A stretch of 64,000 nt of DNA from Taenia hydatigena (GCA_036345935.2 JADWOT020001420.1:1-64000); one strand, 5' to 3'; shown: positions 11,851 to 23,460, counted from the first letter of the stretch. Program-made: numbers and translations. Notes: generated by a model not told the origin, from the sequence alone.

Positions 11851-13421
11851 TTTTAAAATACTAAGACTGTTGCCTGATGGTTGAATACGGCCGGTTGTAG
11901 TCTGCGACGAACCTGTGCTTAGGCCACTCAATAAATTGAATCGCATTGCATGTACTTCCCAGTTGTCGAGTGAGCATTTTAAGTGACGTTTGATGTGGTT
12001 TTGCGCTGTGTGATGACTACAAACCGAATGGTGTTTGTCCACAGTACGCGAAATGTGCTTCGTCGTTGTCAAATGTGTGACGGGTTCGACTGGTTAAGGT
12101 TTCCGCCTAACTTTCGAGTGATATTCGCTAAAGGAATGACAAGAAAAGAAAGCCGTGAGAACTTGCCACCAAAGTTGAGCTTCTTTTTATGCATTTATAA
12201 GTAGATCAAACTTGAATGAGAATTCTTCAGCTTGTGACTAACCGCGGTTCAAATGAGAAGATTTCGAGCCAGATTGTAGCAAAGTGCAAGCATTCGGTCT
12301 GTGAGCACCTCTTGGTGGTGTGGCGTTTGCCTGTGTTGTCGCGGCACTGAGGCGACTCTCTTCCTTTTAAATGACTTTTACGATTTTTTATTGACAATCG
12401 GTGATCTGCTGTGAGTCGCGTGTTGGGTTTTTTTATGAGGAGCTCTCGGGAGAGATTGTGACTAAATGGGAGCATTCTGTGTAAGCACCACCTGGTAGTA
12501 GGGCGTTTGCCAGAGCTATCGCGGCACCAACGCGTCTCTCCTCCTTTCAGATCCTTTCACTTTTTTCAGTGTTGCAAAGGAGAACTGCTGTGACAGTCGC
12601 CTGCTGCGTTTGTTATGAGGAGCTCTTGAGGGAGACTGACGAAGTGATATCATTCTGAATACGTTCGCATTGTCCTATGAATCCCCTTTTCTGTGCTGAA
12701 CTGTAAAGACATTGCTACAGTTCCTCGTACCATTGTACAACTGAACATTCCATCTCCTCCACTGTTCTAAGCAAGTCAGTGCTTAAAAATCTGCCCTCAC
12801 TGCGTGCTGTCTCGCTATCTGGTAGTGTTGGAATTGTCTAATCATTGTGGGGTGGCGAACAGTTCATGGTCCTTTGCACCCTTCTGTCTCATTTGTTGCC
12901 GAGTCTAATACTGGCTTAGGTGATGACAGGTTCTCTTTATTTTTTGTCGCCTTGGAAAAGTGCATCGATTATGGCTACAGCACCAGAGTCTGCATCCAGT
13001 GCGAAGGGTAGTGCGCCGGCCTCCAAGTTTGATAAGGCTTGGATCGGTGCGGGACAGTTTTTATTCTAGTTCTTCTGACGCTTTATGATGCTCGGCCTCC
13101 CACTTGAATTTCTTTTTTGTCAGCTTTCTGATCACTTTATGCAGGAGCTAGCGATCTTATCCATTAACAAAGCGCCTGCAGTAGTTCGTCAAGCCAGTGA
13201 AACTGCGAAACTCTGTCTGGCTTGTTGACGTTGATTAAGCGTTCGCTTGCTTTATACAGTCTTTAGGGGCTGCCCTCTCCTCTGACGAAGAATCCACGCA
13301 CCATGAAGATTGCGCAGCGCTGAAGAAAGCGTCAATTCCTTGGATTCAAGTGATCGACTCTTCTCAAGGTGACCGATTCGAAGCTCTGCGTCAAATTTTG
13401 TCAAGGTGAAATGAGCTTGAG
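11851..13421 (-). pseudogene. Ty3/gypsy pol remnant (RT-RNase H-integrase), left arm
   Basis: Exact mirror of the remnant at 32500-34070; see that entry for motifs. Read 13421 to 11851 it gives RT, then RNase H, then ~178 bp repeats, then integrase. Frameshifts and stops run throughout, so no enzyme can be made. Confidence 0.7.
12251..12651 (-). repeat. ~178 bp tandem repeats between RNase H and integrase (left arm, unit 2)
   Basis: Mirror of 33270-33670: two units plus part of a third. Landmarks are GAGCTCCTCAT, a GAGAG(A/T)CGC block, GCCGCGA and ACCA-rich GGTGCT(T/C)AC. Confidence 0.65.
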
Positions 13422-13885
13422 GCAGACTGCACAAGCCCGGAGAAGCAGTTCAAGTCTCCCTCTTCATTTCTTTATCTTTAATGTTTTTTCCCTTGACCTC
13501 AGTACAAATCCCCATCTTCGTCTGTTCTCTGCACATTAGAAGTTCATGCTTGGCCCGTGCTCGGCACAGATCATGGCAGTTAAAGCGTTAAAGAGTAGGC
13601 AAGTCTCTGGACTTCTTTTCATTCTGCTCCCCTTCCTCATTTACATTTTTTATTTATCGGTTAAGTGTTACCGCCGTTGTGGAGTTTGTGTCTTGTGTCC
13701 TCTATAAAAACAGCATTGTTGACTGCCGATAGTAACGCAACCAACTTGTTTTTACTTCTTTTTTTGGATGTGCGACACGTGACGATTGAAGCGACACGTC
13801 TTGACAACTTTGAACTTCCTGCTGCAATATTATCACCAAGTCCGTCAACTTGGAATAGCCGCCAACAGTCTCCTCGACATGCCAA

Positions 13886-14308
13886 TCACTTTCTGCTGCT
13901 GCAGTGCTGCACTTGGCGCTGGCGCGGGTGACGCCTCCTGTGTGGAGGCGCAGAAGCACCGCATCCTTGACCTCGCCTTTCCCATTGTGCGTCTATTTCG
14001 CCAAATTCCTCATTCCATTGATAGCCCATGCCCGCCAACTGTACTTCCTTGTACTCCTTTTGTATTAGGTGGTAGCGTACATCCATGGCAGCGTTGATGA
14101 GTGACAGGCAGATGGTATCACCGACTTGCTGATTACTTTTGTCGCTTCTGAAATCGAGGACACTAATGCTAATGGTTCTGTTGCCTTTGTGCCTTCCGTT
14201 GAAGCTATGAATTTGGTGACGTTTCAGTTCGTCGGTGTGATATGGAGCGTGCAGGTACTGTAGATGGTAGAGACGAATGACCTCATGCGATGGCGGAATG
14301 TGGAGCAC
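13886..14308 (-). CDS. 140-codon ORF, second-unit relative of the 187-codon ORF
   Basis: Same frame as 11075-11638. The upstream part of that frame is cut by a stop (a CGA codon there reads TAA here), but the downstream 140 codons are open, with an in-frame 12 bp deletion relative to the other unit. Function unknown. Mirror: 31613-32035. Confidence 0.3.
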   Translation of the reverse strand: MLHIPPSHEVIRLYHLQYLHAPYHTDELKRHQIHSFNGRHKGNRTISISVLDFRSDKSNQQVGDTICLSLINAAMDVRYHLIQKEYKEVQLAGMGYQWNEEFGEIDAQWERRGQGCGASAPPHRRRHPRQRQVQHCSSRK

Positions 14309-14680
14309 AAGTGGTTCATTTGCTCGTTGTTGTCTCGCGGAAAAGATGGAGAGGGGATTTTACGACGTCAACTTTGTTCGAACTGCAAGTCCTCTTCCCT
14401 TTCCTATTATACACGCTGACGGGGTTAAACTGAACATTTATTTGGCTAATCAATAGTCACTGGAATTTAGCTTAGGCAGTTGTCTTTTTTTCTATTCTTT
14501 AAACCAGCCGAAAATTATGAAGACTCTTATTAGTCGACTGTCATTTATTTGTAAAATCCAAATTTTCTTTACTAATGCTGAGTGCTAGATTTCATCATAA
14601 TGCTTGCAAGACTACCCCCTGCATTGTATGCTCCTTTACAAAGATTATCCTTATTTGCCGAGATCTAAAATACTAGGGCT

Positions 14681-16231
14681 GCTGCCTGATGGTTGAATAC
14701 GGCCGGTTGTAGTCTGCGACGAACCTGTGCTTAGACCACTCAATAAATTGACTCGCATTGAGTGTACTTCCCAGTTGTCGAGTGAGCATTTTGAGTGACG
14801 TTTGGTGTGGTTTTGCGTTGTGATGACTACAAACCGAATGGTGTTTGTCCACAGTGCTCGAAATGTACTCCATCGTTGTCAAATGTCCGACGGGTCTGAC
14901 TAGCTAAGGCTTCCGTCTAACTTTCGAGTGATATTCTCTAAAGGAATGAAAAGAAAGGAAAGCCGTGAGAGCTTGCCACTAAAGTTGAGCTTCATTTCGT
15001 GCATTTATGAGTAGATCAAACTTGAATGAGAACTCCTCAGCTTGTGGCTAACCGTGGTTCAAATAAGAAGATCTCGAGTCAGATTGTAACAAAGTGCAAG
15101 CATTCGGTCTGTGAGCACCTCTTGGTGGTAGGGCGTTTGTCTGTGTTGTCGCGGCACTAAGGCGACTCTCTTCCTTTTAAATGACTTTTACGATTTTCCA
15201 TTGGTAATCGGAGATCTGCTGAGTCGCATGCTGCGTATGATATGGGAGCTCTCGAGAGCGACTGTGACGAAATGGGGGCATTCTGTATGTAAGCACCACC
15301 TGGTAGCAGGGCGGCACCAACGCGCCTCTCCTCCTTTCAGATCCTTTCACGTTTTTCAGTGTTGCGAAGGAGAACTGCTGAGACAGTCGCGTGATGCGTT
15401 TGTTATGAGGAGCTCTTGAGAGAGACTGACGAAGTGATATCATTCTGAATACGTTCGCATTGTCCTATGAATCCCCTTTTCTGTGCTAGACTGTAAAGAC
15501 ATAGCGCTACAGTTCCTCGTGCCATTGTACAACTGAACATTCCATCTCCTCCACTGTTTCTAAGCAAGTCAGTGCTTAAAAATCTGCCCTCACTGCGTGC
15601 TGTCTCGCTATCTGGTAGTGTTGGAATTGTCTAACCATTGTGGGGGTGGCGAACAGTTCACGGTCCTTTGCACCCTTCTGTCTCATTTGTTGCCGAGTCT
15701 GATACTGGCGTAGGTGATGACAGGTTCTCTTTATTTTCTGTCGCCTTGGAAAAGTGCATCGATTATGGCTACACCACTAGCGTCTGCGTCCAGTGCGAAG
15801 GGTAGTGCGCCGGCCTCCAAGTTTAATAAGGCTTGGATCGGTGCTGAGCAGTTTTTATTCTAGTTCTTCTGACGCTTTATGATGCTCGGCCTCCCACTTG
15901 AATTTCTTTTTTGTCAGCTTTCTGATCACTTTTTGCAGGAGCTAGCGATCTTAGCCATTAACAGAGCGCCTGCAGTAGTTCGCCAAGTCAGTGAAACTGC
16001 AAAACTGTCTCTGTTTAGTTGGCGTTGATTAAGCGTTCACTTGCTTTGTACAGTCTTTAGGGACTGCCCTCTCCTCTGACGAAGAATCCACGCACCGTGA
16101 AGATTGCGCAGCGCTGAAGAAAGCGTCAATTTCTTGGATTAAAGTGCTCGACTCTTCTCAAGATGACCGAATCGAAGCTCGAGACCGATAAGGTGGTCCT
16201 CTGCTCCCACTCTGCGTCAAATTTTGTCAAG
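14681..16231 (-). pseudogene. Ty3/gypsy pol remnant (RT-RNase H-integrase), left arm unit 1
   Basis: Mirror of 29690-31240; motifs are described there. Multiple frameshifts and stops. Confidence 0.7.
15071..15441 (-). repeat. ~178 bp tandem repeats between RNase H and integrase (left arm, unit 1)
   Basis: Mirror of 30480-30850. Same repeat family as 12251-12651 and the loop array at 23525-24330. Confidence 0.6.
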
Positions 16232-16620
16232 GTGAAATGATCTTGGGAGAGACTGCACATTCCCGGAGAAGCAGTTCAAGTCTCCCTTTCTCTTTCTCTC
16301 TCTCTCTCCCTTTCCTCATCTTTCTTTTTCTGTTCCCTTGACCTCAGTACAACTCCCCATCTTCGTCTGTTCCCTGCACATTAGAAGTTCATACTTGGCC
16401 CGTGCTCGGCACAGATCATGGCACTTAAATCTTTAAAGAGTGGGAAAGTTTATGGACTTCTTTTCATCCTGTTCCCCTTCCTCATTTACACTTTATAAAT
16501 TTGTTGATTAAGGGTTACCACCTTTGTGGGTTTTGTGTCCTGTGTTCTCTATATAACATCATTGTTGACTGCCTATAGTAACGCAACCAACTTGTTTTTA
16601 CTTCCTTTTTTTGGATGTGC

Positions 16621-19600
16621 GCTCAGAACATTCAAGTTCTGAGCATTGTGGGTGTGAACATTGACAGGAGTAATCTATCAGCTTTATTTTTTGCCAAAAG
16701 TAACCTTCAAATGCACTTCGACCCTTTTTTCATGTTGCCGATTAGTGCTGGAACAGACGAGCCTGTTCGGAGTGAGATGCGCAGTGTGCTCAAGGTCTTC
16801 TCAGGGACCATCATTCGCGGCCCCTGTCACGCACACTGATCACGTGAAGCGCAAGACCGTCACTGCACGTACATAGTCTATGCCTTAAATTTGAGGACCA
16901 TACCCCCACTAAGGGGGCGTTGTAACCGAAGGGTGGATGCAGAGAGAGAGAGAGATTGTGGCGGATGTGTGAACGCGTTAATGGCCACTTTCAATATCAC
17001 GTCGTGCATTGCTTTCATCTTTGCTCATCCCACTGATGAGGTCAACAAGGCCGTGTGGGGAGGCAAACCAGTGCTTGGCCGTGCGTGCTGCAGATGTGCG
17101 ATTAATTGAGATGGAGATGGGAACCTGTGAGCTTGCTTCCGGCGTTCCATTATTCTCCTCTTCCGGCTCCTCTCTCCTTCTTTCTTCAAGTCGCATCAAT
17201 GAATACCTTTGATGCGCTTAAATCATCGCCTTTGTGTGTCAGATTGAGATACCAACATTTACAGCGGTCGTAGGGAGAAGTAGTAGTGTGCAGGAGAACG
17301 GGCGATTGATTGTGTGAGTGGGTGGGTAAACGGCCGCGCAGATGGACAGTTGTCGACAGGTGGAGAGGATAGCGCGTATGAGGTCAGAAGTGACAAGTAT
17401 AACGCTTCCTTTGCACTCAGACATTGAGTTCCCCGTTGTCGACCTCCCCAGGCAAAAGAACACCGAAGATTGGGTGTTGAGGGAAGCAGCTCTTTTCTAG
17501 CCAGCTGGCTAAATAGTTGACAAACGCCTTCAAGTCGGAGTTTATTCGTGCCATCCAAAACAAGTTCTCATCAGCGTACCTTCCCAAATGACAAACAGTT
17601 AGGGATGGTTAACAAATGGTCCACCCCATTTACTTGGAATGAGTGGGGGAGCAATTGGGATGGTGGAGTTGGGGAACATGCTACTGTGCACATTTGGATA
17701 GTACAGACCAGCATTAAGGGAGTTGGGAAAGCGAAGGGCAAGTAGTGATTGCAGTTACGGGCCGCAAAGACTCTCAATCATCGGACAAGGGGTCTGCTGC
17801 GTGCTATTCGGGCCTTTATTTCCTTTAGTAGTCGTACCCTTCGCATTGGGCCTTGCTGCCATATCAAACCTCAGCAGCACCGTCTTCTCTCGTTTACCCA
17901 CAAAAGCTCAAACTACCACCCCTTCACTACACCTTCAGCCCCACATTTCAGATACTCCACTCCAAACCATTATTTCCGAATGGCTCAACACACCCGCACA
18001 AAGACAGTGAACATCACATGCATGCCAATAACAGTTCATTAAAATGAATTTATTGCAAAAAAAAGGGTGGAGAAATAATTATAAAGAAGGAGAATATCAA
18101 AATGCGCCAACGTTTCGACAAGCACAACCTTGTCCACTCCTTTAAAGAGAACACCTAGCTGAAGGGCTTGAACACCAACACACGAATGCTGCAATAATGT
18201 GAGCAGCAGTGGTGAATGCACACAGGATTCATCTTGTTCCTCATGGCAGCTGCAAAGGAATAGATGCACTTGATTTGCACCACCTCAACGGTGCCCCACA
18301 TACAAATCTGCGTCCACGCCACAAACCCGATGACGTCTAAAGTTACCACGCGGCACTTGCAACCGCGATCACACACTTCGGGATAGCGGGGACTCAAACA
18401 CTGGCTGCCTACGAATTAGTCGAAATCCAGCCAGATAACGATCTTACGCGGACAATCTTGACTAAACAACCAATCCCCCAAATGGCTATCAAAAACTGCT
18501 GACGCACCACCCACCGCTATCTACATCGCGTCTAGGTGGCAGCCCAATATCCTACCCCAGCTCGGCAATACCCCAACCACCAGCTCACAGGCAGCCAAGT
18601 GCAATCATGCTGGCTCACTCTCAAACAACTTTGGGGTGGTCGTCAATAATTCCATCCCCACCACCTAGCCACTTAACGCCACACACTTACCAACATGTAA
18701 CCAACTAGTCATCCTGACTGTAGAAGTGGCGACAAATTTCTCCTCCAAGACAGACATTAAAGCAGCCAGCGCCACCTTAACAGGTCTCGCTGATTGGCGG
18801 CTATCACTCACAATGCCCGGAATTCTGCACAAGTAATGCAGGCGCGAAGTGATAAAGACTTGAGATCTCCGGTGTACCCCATCCGAGGGAAAGACACCAT
18901 CCAGAGATTGGCACAAAGACTCAATGTGTCCAGTTTTCGCAGTTGGGAGACAGCACAGGATAGACAGCGAAGCCGATCATTCTACAGCTGACGATTCCCA
19001 AGCTGCACCCACAAAGGTGACTGCCTAAATGCACCAGGAAGGAGGCCAGATACCCATTTCATATCGCCCACTGAAAAAACCTACCCGTCAATATTGGCAT
19101 ATGTTACAATGCCCTAATTGCTCGCTACAAGAAAACTTCCCCGATTCTCCCAAGTCCGACAGTCCGCAGTCAAGCGATTCCGTTCTACGACAAGTCTCTC
19201 AGACCAGAGCAGAGTCCTTCAATACACTCGACCGAGAATCCATCTTACTTGAATTCAGGCCGAGGAGAGTCCGATATCGCGATATGCGATTGTCAAATCG
19301 ATGGAGCTAAGCATTCCTTTTGTCAGGGTCTCAAGGCAAAGTGGAAGCGGTTCTGCAAGGAGTAACCCCTCCGGTTCTCATTTACAAAGTTAGCGACACT
19401 TGACGTCAGCAGAACTCAAGTCAATGTGATTGCATATCTTGGGGAGTCCAACACCCAAAACAGCAAGGACCGTACGTCAATGCTTTGTCAATTTCTAGAA
19501 GTACGCCGCAAAGAAACACAGCTGATGAGCCAAAACCAGCCTAATCAAACATGCACTGGCTCAAAATGACCAGTAATTTATTTCAAAAAAACGAAAATCA

Positions 19601-19784
19601 TGAGCAGGATCAGAAAGAACGATGGTGAATCTCCCCAGGCTCGCAAACCTACCATACACCCACAATGCTCTCCTTAAGCCAAAATCATTAACAATAAAAC
19701 CAAGTGCCTGCGAATTTAACACCCGTTCACTCGACAAACAATAAAACTATGCAAGGAGCAGGGCCATAAACAACAACGTCAGTT
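16621..19784. other. inner 3.2 kb of the left arm, no recognised gene
   Basis: Contains small simple repeats (a CT-rich run near 16285 just outside, (AG)n near 16941) and many 60-100 codon frames on both strands, all duplicated exactly in the other arm. It lies on the 5' side of the gypsy RT remnants and might hold their gag or protease part, but I see no zinc-knuckle or protease motif I would defend. The stretch 18110-18260 shares a segment (GTGGTGAATGCACACAGGAT) with 54000-54130. Confidence 0.4.
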
Positions 19785-19802
19785 GCGCCGTCGGTCCAGT
19801 AT

Positions 19803-20935
19803 TGTCGCAACTAGTGCATTTCACTTATCAAAGTAAACCATGAAGAGCGCCTTCGAGTTTGTCGGTTGATAGGAACTTACATTCCATCCACAAAGTCTAT
19901 TCCTACATACCTCACTCGAGTACATGGTTGGAGAAATGGGTAAACGAAGGCATCCAGGAGAATGTGGAAGAAAGAGAACAGGGAATGAGGAACGCAGTGC
20001 AACAGCACAGTGTAGGAACATACGACAATGGCCTTACTTCATCCTCTCCTCTACTTCCTCTCTTCTGTGAACGTCTCATCTTCGCCTCTCATCCAACTAT
20101 TCCTTCGTGGCTTTCAGCTTAACAATCATGTTGCTTCCTCCCCACTGCAGAGGTGCAATCATCGCCATTGTCCTCCCTGCTGCAACACACCAATTGACCT
20201 AGGAATGCGATTAGAAATAAGCAGCAAAAGCACACCTTCACGAGCTCTATGTCAATCGATGGGAGTTCGTCGCTACTGTCTTCACTAGATTCATACCTCG
20301 TGTTGCCCAAACTGCCCGAAAGTCGTCCTTCCAAAAGGAAAAAACAGAGATAAAAAGCTGACAGAAAACAGACCAGACAAGGCAGTGCATTTCATTCAAA
20401 ACACATTGGTATTGGTGGTCCGTCTCATCCTCATCCGCCGCCTTTGCATGCGCCATTTTGCAGAGAAATCGACCAGGGTAAAAAGACACGAAGACAAGTG
20501 ATGCCTGCTCCCGCAAAACCATCCACAACGGGTGCCTCTTAAGCCCAACATCTGACAGCGCTGAGAGACATCACGCGACAACACGTGCCACTGATCGATT
20601 TACACGTGTAGGATTCGAAACGGTCCATCGCACAACAGCGTCGGATATGATTGTCAACGTGTTGTCTCGTCTACTGCTACTCATCGTTCTTCGTGGATTC
20701 GTCCCGTTAATTCAGTTGGCCATCAATGCCTCCCCTCTGCTTCGTTTTATCATCCTATTCGGTCTTCTGTTGTTTTTTTACGTTTGTCACCTCCCTCGCC
20801 ATCACGGTATCAGTTCCAACCGCCCGGACCTCCATTCCGGGGAACTCAAAAGGCCGAAACAGATACCCACAGTAGAAATTAGGGGTGAGTTATGCCACCA
20901 GTTTCTCCTCCTCGCCTCTCCTCCCCTCGTGCAAA
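19803..20935 (+). repeat. segmental duplication, copy 1 (5' flank and exon 1 of the loop gene)
   Basis: About 1.13 kb matching 46832-47985 in the same orientation at high identity, starting at TGTCGCAACTAGTGCATTTC and running through exon 1 into intron 1. The 87-codon frame in its first part (19859-20122) is interrupted by a stop in the other copy, so this is flanking/5' sequence, not coding. Confidence 0.85.
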
Positions 20936-23460
20936 CTTTTTCCATCCTCCTCCCCCTCCTCCTCATTATTTCATTTGCGTGCGTCATTTCATTTTCATCA
21001 AATCTGATATCCAGTGTCAATCACATGGATAGGAAAACTATCTTTAGCCTCTTCGAGTGTGCTACTGAAAAGTCGTAATTCCTAGCAATAGGTCTATTTC
21101 TTCAAGTTTTACTCATTCAGATGGCTAGATGAGTGGGTAGGTAGGTGAGTCAGTTCCGGAGTAGACAGGAGAAAGAGACAGAGAAATGCAGAATACTGCA
21201 CTACAGCACTGCGAATAGTCAACTTACGGCGGCCATTTTCAATCCCCTTCTATCCTTCCCCACCCTGTCCCATTTCATGCCCTCGGATTCTCATCTCTCT
21301 GCCCCTCTCTCAATCACTCCTTTGTCTCTTTCAGACGTACACTCGCGTTGCTTAGCAATGCAACGAAATAATTCTGCCAGGCAGAGGCCTAGACAAAGGC
21401 GTCAAACACGCAACGTCGTTAACGTAATAGTAATCTTTAGGGGTGAGTCGCCGATTTCTCTAATCAACTCATACCCTACACCACGCCTGCTGTACCACGC
21501 TTACTTTTCATGTCACTTCCATGCCCTTACATTCACCTAATGAGTAGCAGCATCAGCGAGAGACCTCTTGAGGTAGTAACAATAACTTGCTCAATATGTA
21601 CATTCCACTGTAGAAGCACTGTAGCACGGTATGCAGGACCAGGCTTGACTAGATTGTACTGGGTCGCCACAGAGCAGACTAGTCACCTTCGCTGAATTAT
21701 GACAGGCTTGCATAAAGCAGGAAAGGAGAGCATGGACAGGACTACCACGTCCATCTTGCCTACCGTTGGAGTCAACCTCACCAACACTCTACTTTGACCC
21801 ACCTAATCCACCCCACACAACTCCATACCATGTAACTTAAGGTCTTCTCTTTCTTTCTCGCAGACACTAGGGATCAAGGTACTCAGACTATAAGTAGGCC
21901 TGGCGACGTCTTCGGAATGGAGGCACCGCAGCTCTCTTCCCTACGTCCCCTTGCCCATGCCCCACTGCAACGCGCCTTCGGTGAGTGCCTCCGTTGTCTC
22001 CCATTACAACGTTCTATATGCTTCCAGGTATTGCACATTGCATGATGTCTCATTGTTTGTGCTCTACGCATCCAATTCAACCGCAACAGGGGAGTTGGTA
22101 CTCCCCTCATTTCATTCGTTTGTCTTTATTTTTCCAATTTAGTGGCACAAGAAAATGTCGCTTCTCTGCCTTCCTAACGCCGCGCTCGCCTTCCTCTTCT
22201 TCAAACCCAGCCCCAATTCGCCTCAGCCTCATCCTCCTCCCACCTCATTGTCAACCAACGCCCTCTTTGTAAGTCTCCTTCATCGCCCCACTAGTCTCAC
22301 TCTTCATTATGACATGATTCCATAGTGCCAAGATTCGCAACCTACATCAGACTAGCATGGACTATTCTGAATCTAACTCAGTCACGCTTTGCCTACAACA
22401 AAATCTCATTCCAGCGTAGCCTAGCCTGCATCGCTATTCATTCTCCATTCCTATCTTCCTTTCCGTCGTTGTAGTTTGTTCCACACCACTTCGCCTCAAT
22501 TCTGTCTCCTACTCCTACTCCTCCTCCACTTACCCCCCGAGAGCGAAGGTGAGCGCGTTGCTCCTACTTCCCACTTCGTAATTTGTAGACTCGCCCATCT
22601 CCCACCTCATCATCTCACTGCCCAATTCTTTCCTTCTTTCTTTAGAGGATTCCTCCACCTGGCGCTCCACATTAACGGGTAAGAATGTGCGCTTCCTGCC
22701 TGCCTGTCTGTCTGTCTGTTTGGTTGCCTCAGATTGTGTGTGTGCGTTTGTGTGTGTGCCATTACCTATCTTTGTTTCCGTCCTTTTAGAAGGTCGCCTC
22801 CATCGGTCTCCCACCAAAACAGGTAGGAACGTCTGCGTGTGTGTTTGCGCCTGACTGTGTGCATTGAAGTGCGAAGACACATTCATCGCATCCTCTCCTC
22901 TAAATTGTCATTCTAGTCGATCAGGTCGACAGTTCTATCCTGGGTGAAGTAAGATCTCCATTCGTTGCTCGTTGCATGCCTAGTTGGCTGCCTTATTAAT
23001 TTCAACTCCACTTTCCGTCAACACCTTTTCGTCCACCCACCCATTCACCCACTCACTCACCCACACACCCGCCAACTCACTTTACTACATCTAATCGCTT
23101 TTTCCTCCTGTGGCTCCTACACTTCCTCACTTATTTCAGATTGAAATGGACGGACCACATGGAATCGGCAGAAGAATTCGTACAAGGTTGAGGAGATACA
23201 TCGTCCGCGTCTTCAACACGTGCTGTCTGTGCGGACGGACGGCAAAAAGGCCCGTCATACACGGCGATTTTTCAGAGTACACAAGTTATGAATTTGGCGG
23301 CGGACTCAGTGAACAAATGCTGTACGATTCCCAATCAAGAACCCCCAGTGGCACCAACCCTTCAAAGTGGGAAAGCAACACACAGCCATCGCGCAACTTG
23401 GTGGAATTTGAAGGTGCACAGCAAACATCAAGCACACCTAGATGGTCTCTCACAGAATGA
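20647..23460 (+). CDS. seven-exon micro-exon gene (membrane-anchored or secreted protein, 293 aa), unknown function
   Basis: Model: 20647-20884, 21335-21442, 21864-21980, 22646-22678, 22790-22822, 22917-22948, 23140-23460 (882 nt, 293 codons plus TGA). Every intron is GT-AG with good sites: donors gtgagt x3, gtaaga, gtagga, gtaaga; acceptors ttcag, cgcag, ttag, ttag, ctag, ttcag. Exons 2-5 are all phase 1 to phase 1 (108, 117, 33, 33 nt), so each can be skipped without a shift. Exon 6 (32 nt) switches to phase 0. Exon 1 codes a strongly hydrophobic N-terminus (about residues 4-52, two segments) that could be a signal anchor. The last exon is basic (RRIRTRLRRY), then Cys-rich (CCLCGR), then polar. 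Known: symmetric short exons typify flatworm micro-exon genes (MEGs), often secreted and variably spliced. Inference: this is MEG-like; no named MEG family recognised. The start is the ATG kept in the duplicate exon 1 at 47676. Confidence 0.75.
22143..22268 (+). other. possible optional exon (126 nt)
   Basis: Bounded by ccaatttag and gtaagt. Open in two frames (phase 0-0 or 2-2) but not in the phase 1 needed to follow exon 3, so it cannot simply be inserted into the main model. An internal ATG gives MSLLCLPNAALAFLFF, signal-peptide-like, so an alternative first exon is possible. The inverted copy near 48590 has lost the acceptor. Confidence 0.3.
22475..22548 (+). other. possible optional exon (74 nt, leucine run)
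   Basis: Acceptor cgttgtag, donor gtgagc. One frame (phase 2 in, phase 1 out) reads a hydrophobic run with seven Leu and then PPESEG. In the inverted copy (around 48490-48560) most differences are synonymous in that frame. It leaves in phase 1, right for joining the 33-nt exon at 22646, but needs a phase 2 donor upstream; 22143-22268 read in phase 2 would supply it. Confidence 0.35.
22646..22678 (+). CDS. micro-exon, 33 nt (exon 4 of the loop gene)
   Basis: Acceptor ctttctttag, donor gtaaga. In phase 1 it reads DSSTWRSTLT after the shared codon. The inverted copy at 48365-48397 has the same length and differs by one replacement (D to N) and two silent changes, plus the last base. Confidence 0.75.
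22790..22822 (+). CDS. micro-exon, 33 nt (exon 5 of the loop gene)
   Basis: Acceptor gtccttttag, donor gtagga. Phase 1 to 1, reading GRLHRSPTKT after the shared codon. Copy at 48304-48336 is also 33 nt (SRLDRCPKKT). Confidence 0.72.
22917..22948 (+). CDS. micro-exon, 32 nt (exon 6 of the loop gene)
   Basis: Acceptor cattctag, donor gtaaga after GGTGAA. Enters in phase 1 and leaves in phase 0, which is the phase of the last exon. Reads DQVDSSILGE after the shared codon. The copy at 48186-48217 keeps the 32 nt but has lost the gtaa of the donor. Confidence 0.7.

Larger units (their letters stand above)
10962..13773 (-). repeat. tandem 2.8 kb gypsy-derived unit, inner copy 2 (left arm)
   Basis: The mirror of 32148-34959. 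It is adjacent to a second unit (13774-16620), with matching order and an offset of about 2.81 kb between corresponding ORFs. Each unit runs, on the minus strand here, from a junction starting GCACATCC through RT, RNase H, short tandem repeats, integrase and a 3' open frame. It ends at the GTGTCG motif where the next unit begins. Confidence 0.8.
13774..16620 (-). repeat. tandem 2.8 kb gypsy-derived unit, copy 1 (left arm)
   Basis: Mirror of 29301-32147, next to the related unit at 10962-13773. The two units differ by scattered substitutions and small indels and are clearly older duplicates than the two palindrome arms. Confidence 0.8.
5612..19784. repeat. giant inverted repeat, left arm
   Basis: This 14,173 bp stretch is the reverse complement of 26133-40274. 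Mirrored ORFs give constant coordinate sums: 45886 near the outer end, then 45927, then 45921 through most of the arm, then 45917 at the inner end. The changes are explained by three indels: a 41 bp stretch present only here (about 6687-6727), a (TA)n tract 6 bp shorter here (7829-7846), and 4 bp missing here near 19170. Outer boundary: 5612 pairs with 40274. Inner boundary: 19784 pairs with 26133. Otherwise I see only scattered single-base differences, more of them in the last kb next to the loop. Not checked: identity by alignment program, or read support. Confidence 0.93.

Noticed and set aside
19859..20122. 87-codon ORF upstream of the micro-exon gene
   Set aside because: The duplicate at 46.9 kb has an in-frame TAG early on, and the sequence is 5' flank in both copies.
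22530..22886. 118-codon minus-strand ORF over the micro-exons
   Set aside because: Antisense to the modelled exons and full of GT-repeat-derived THT/TQT runs.
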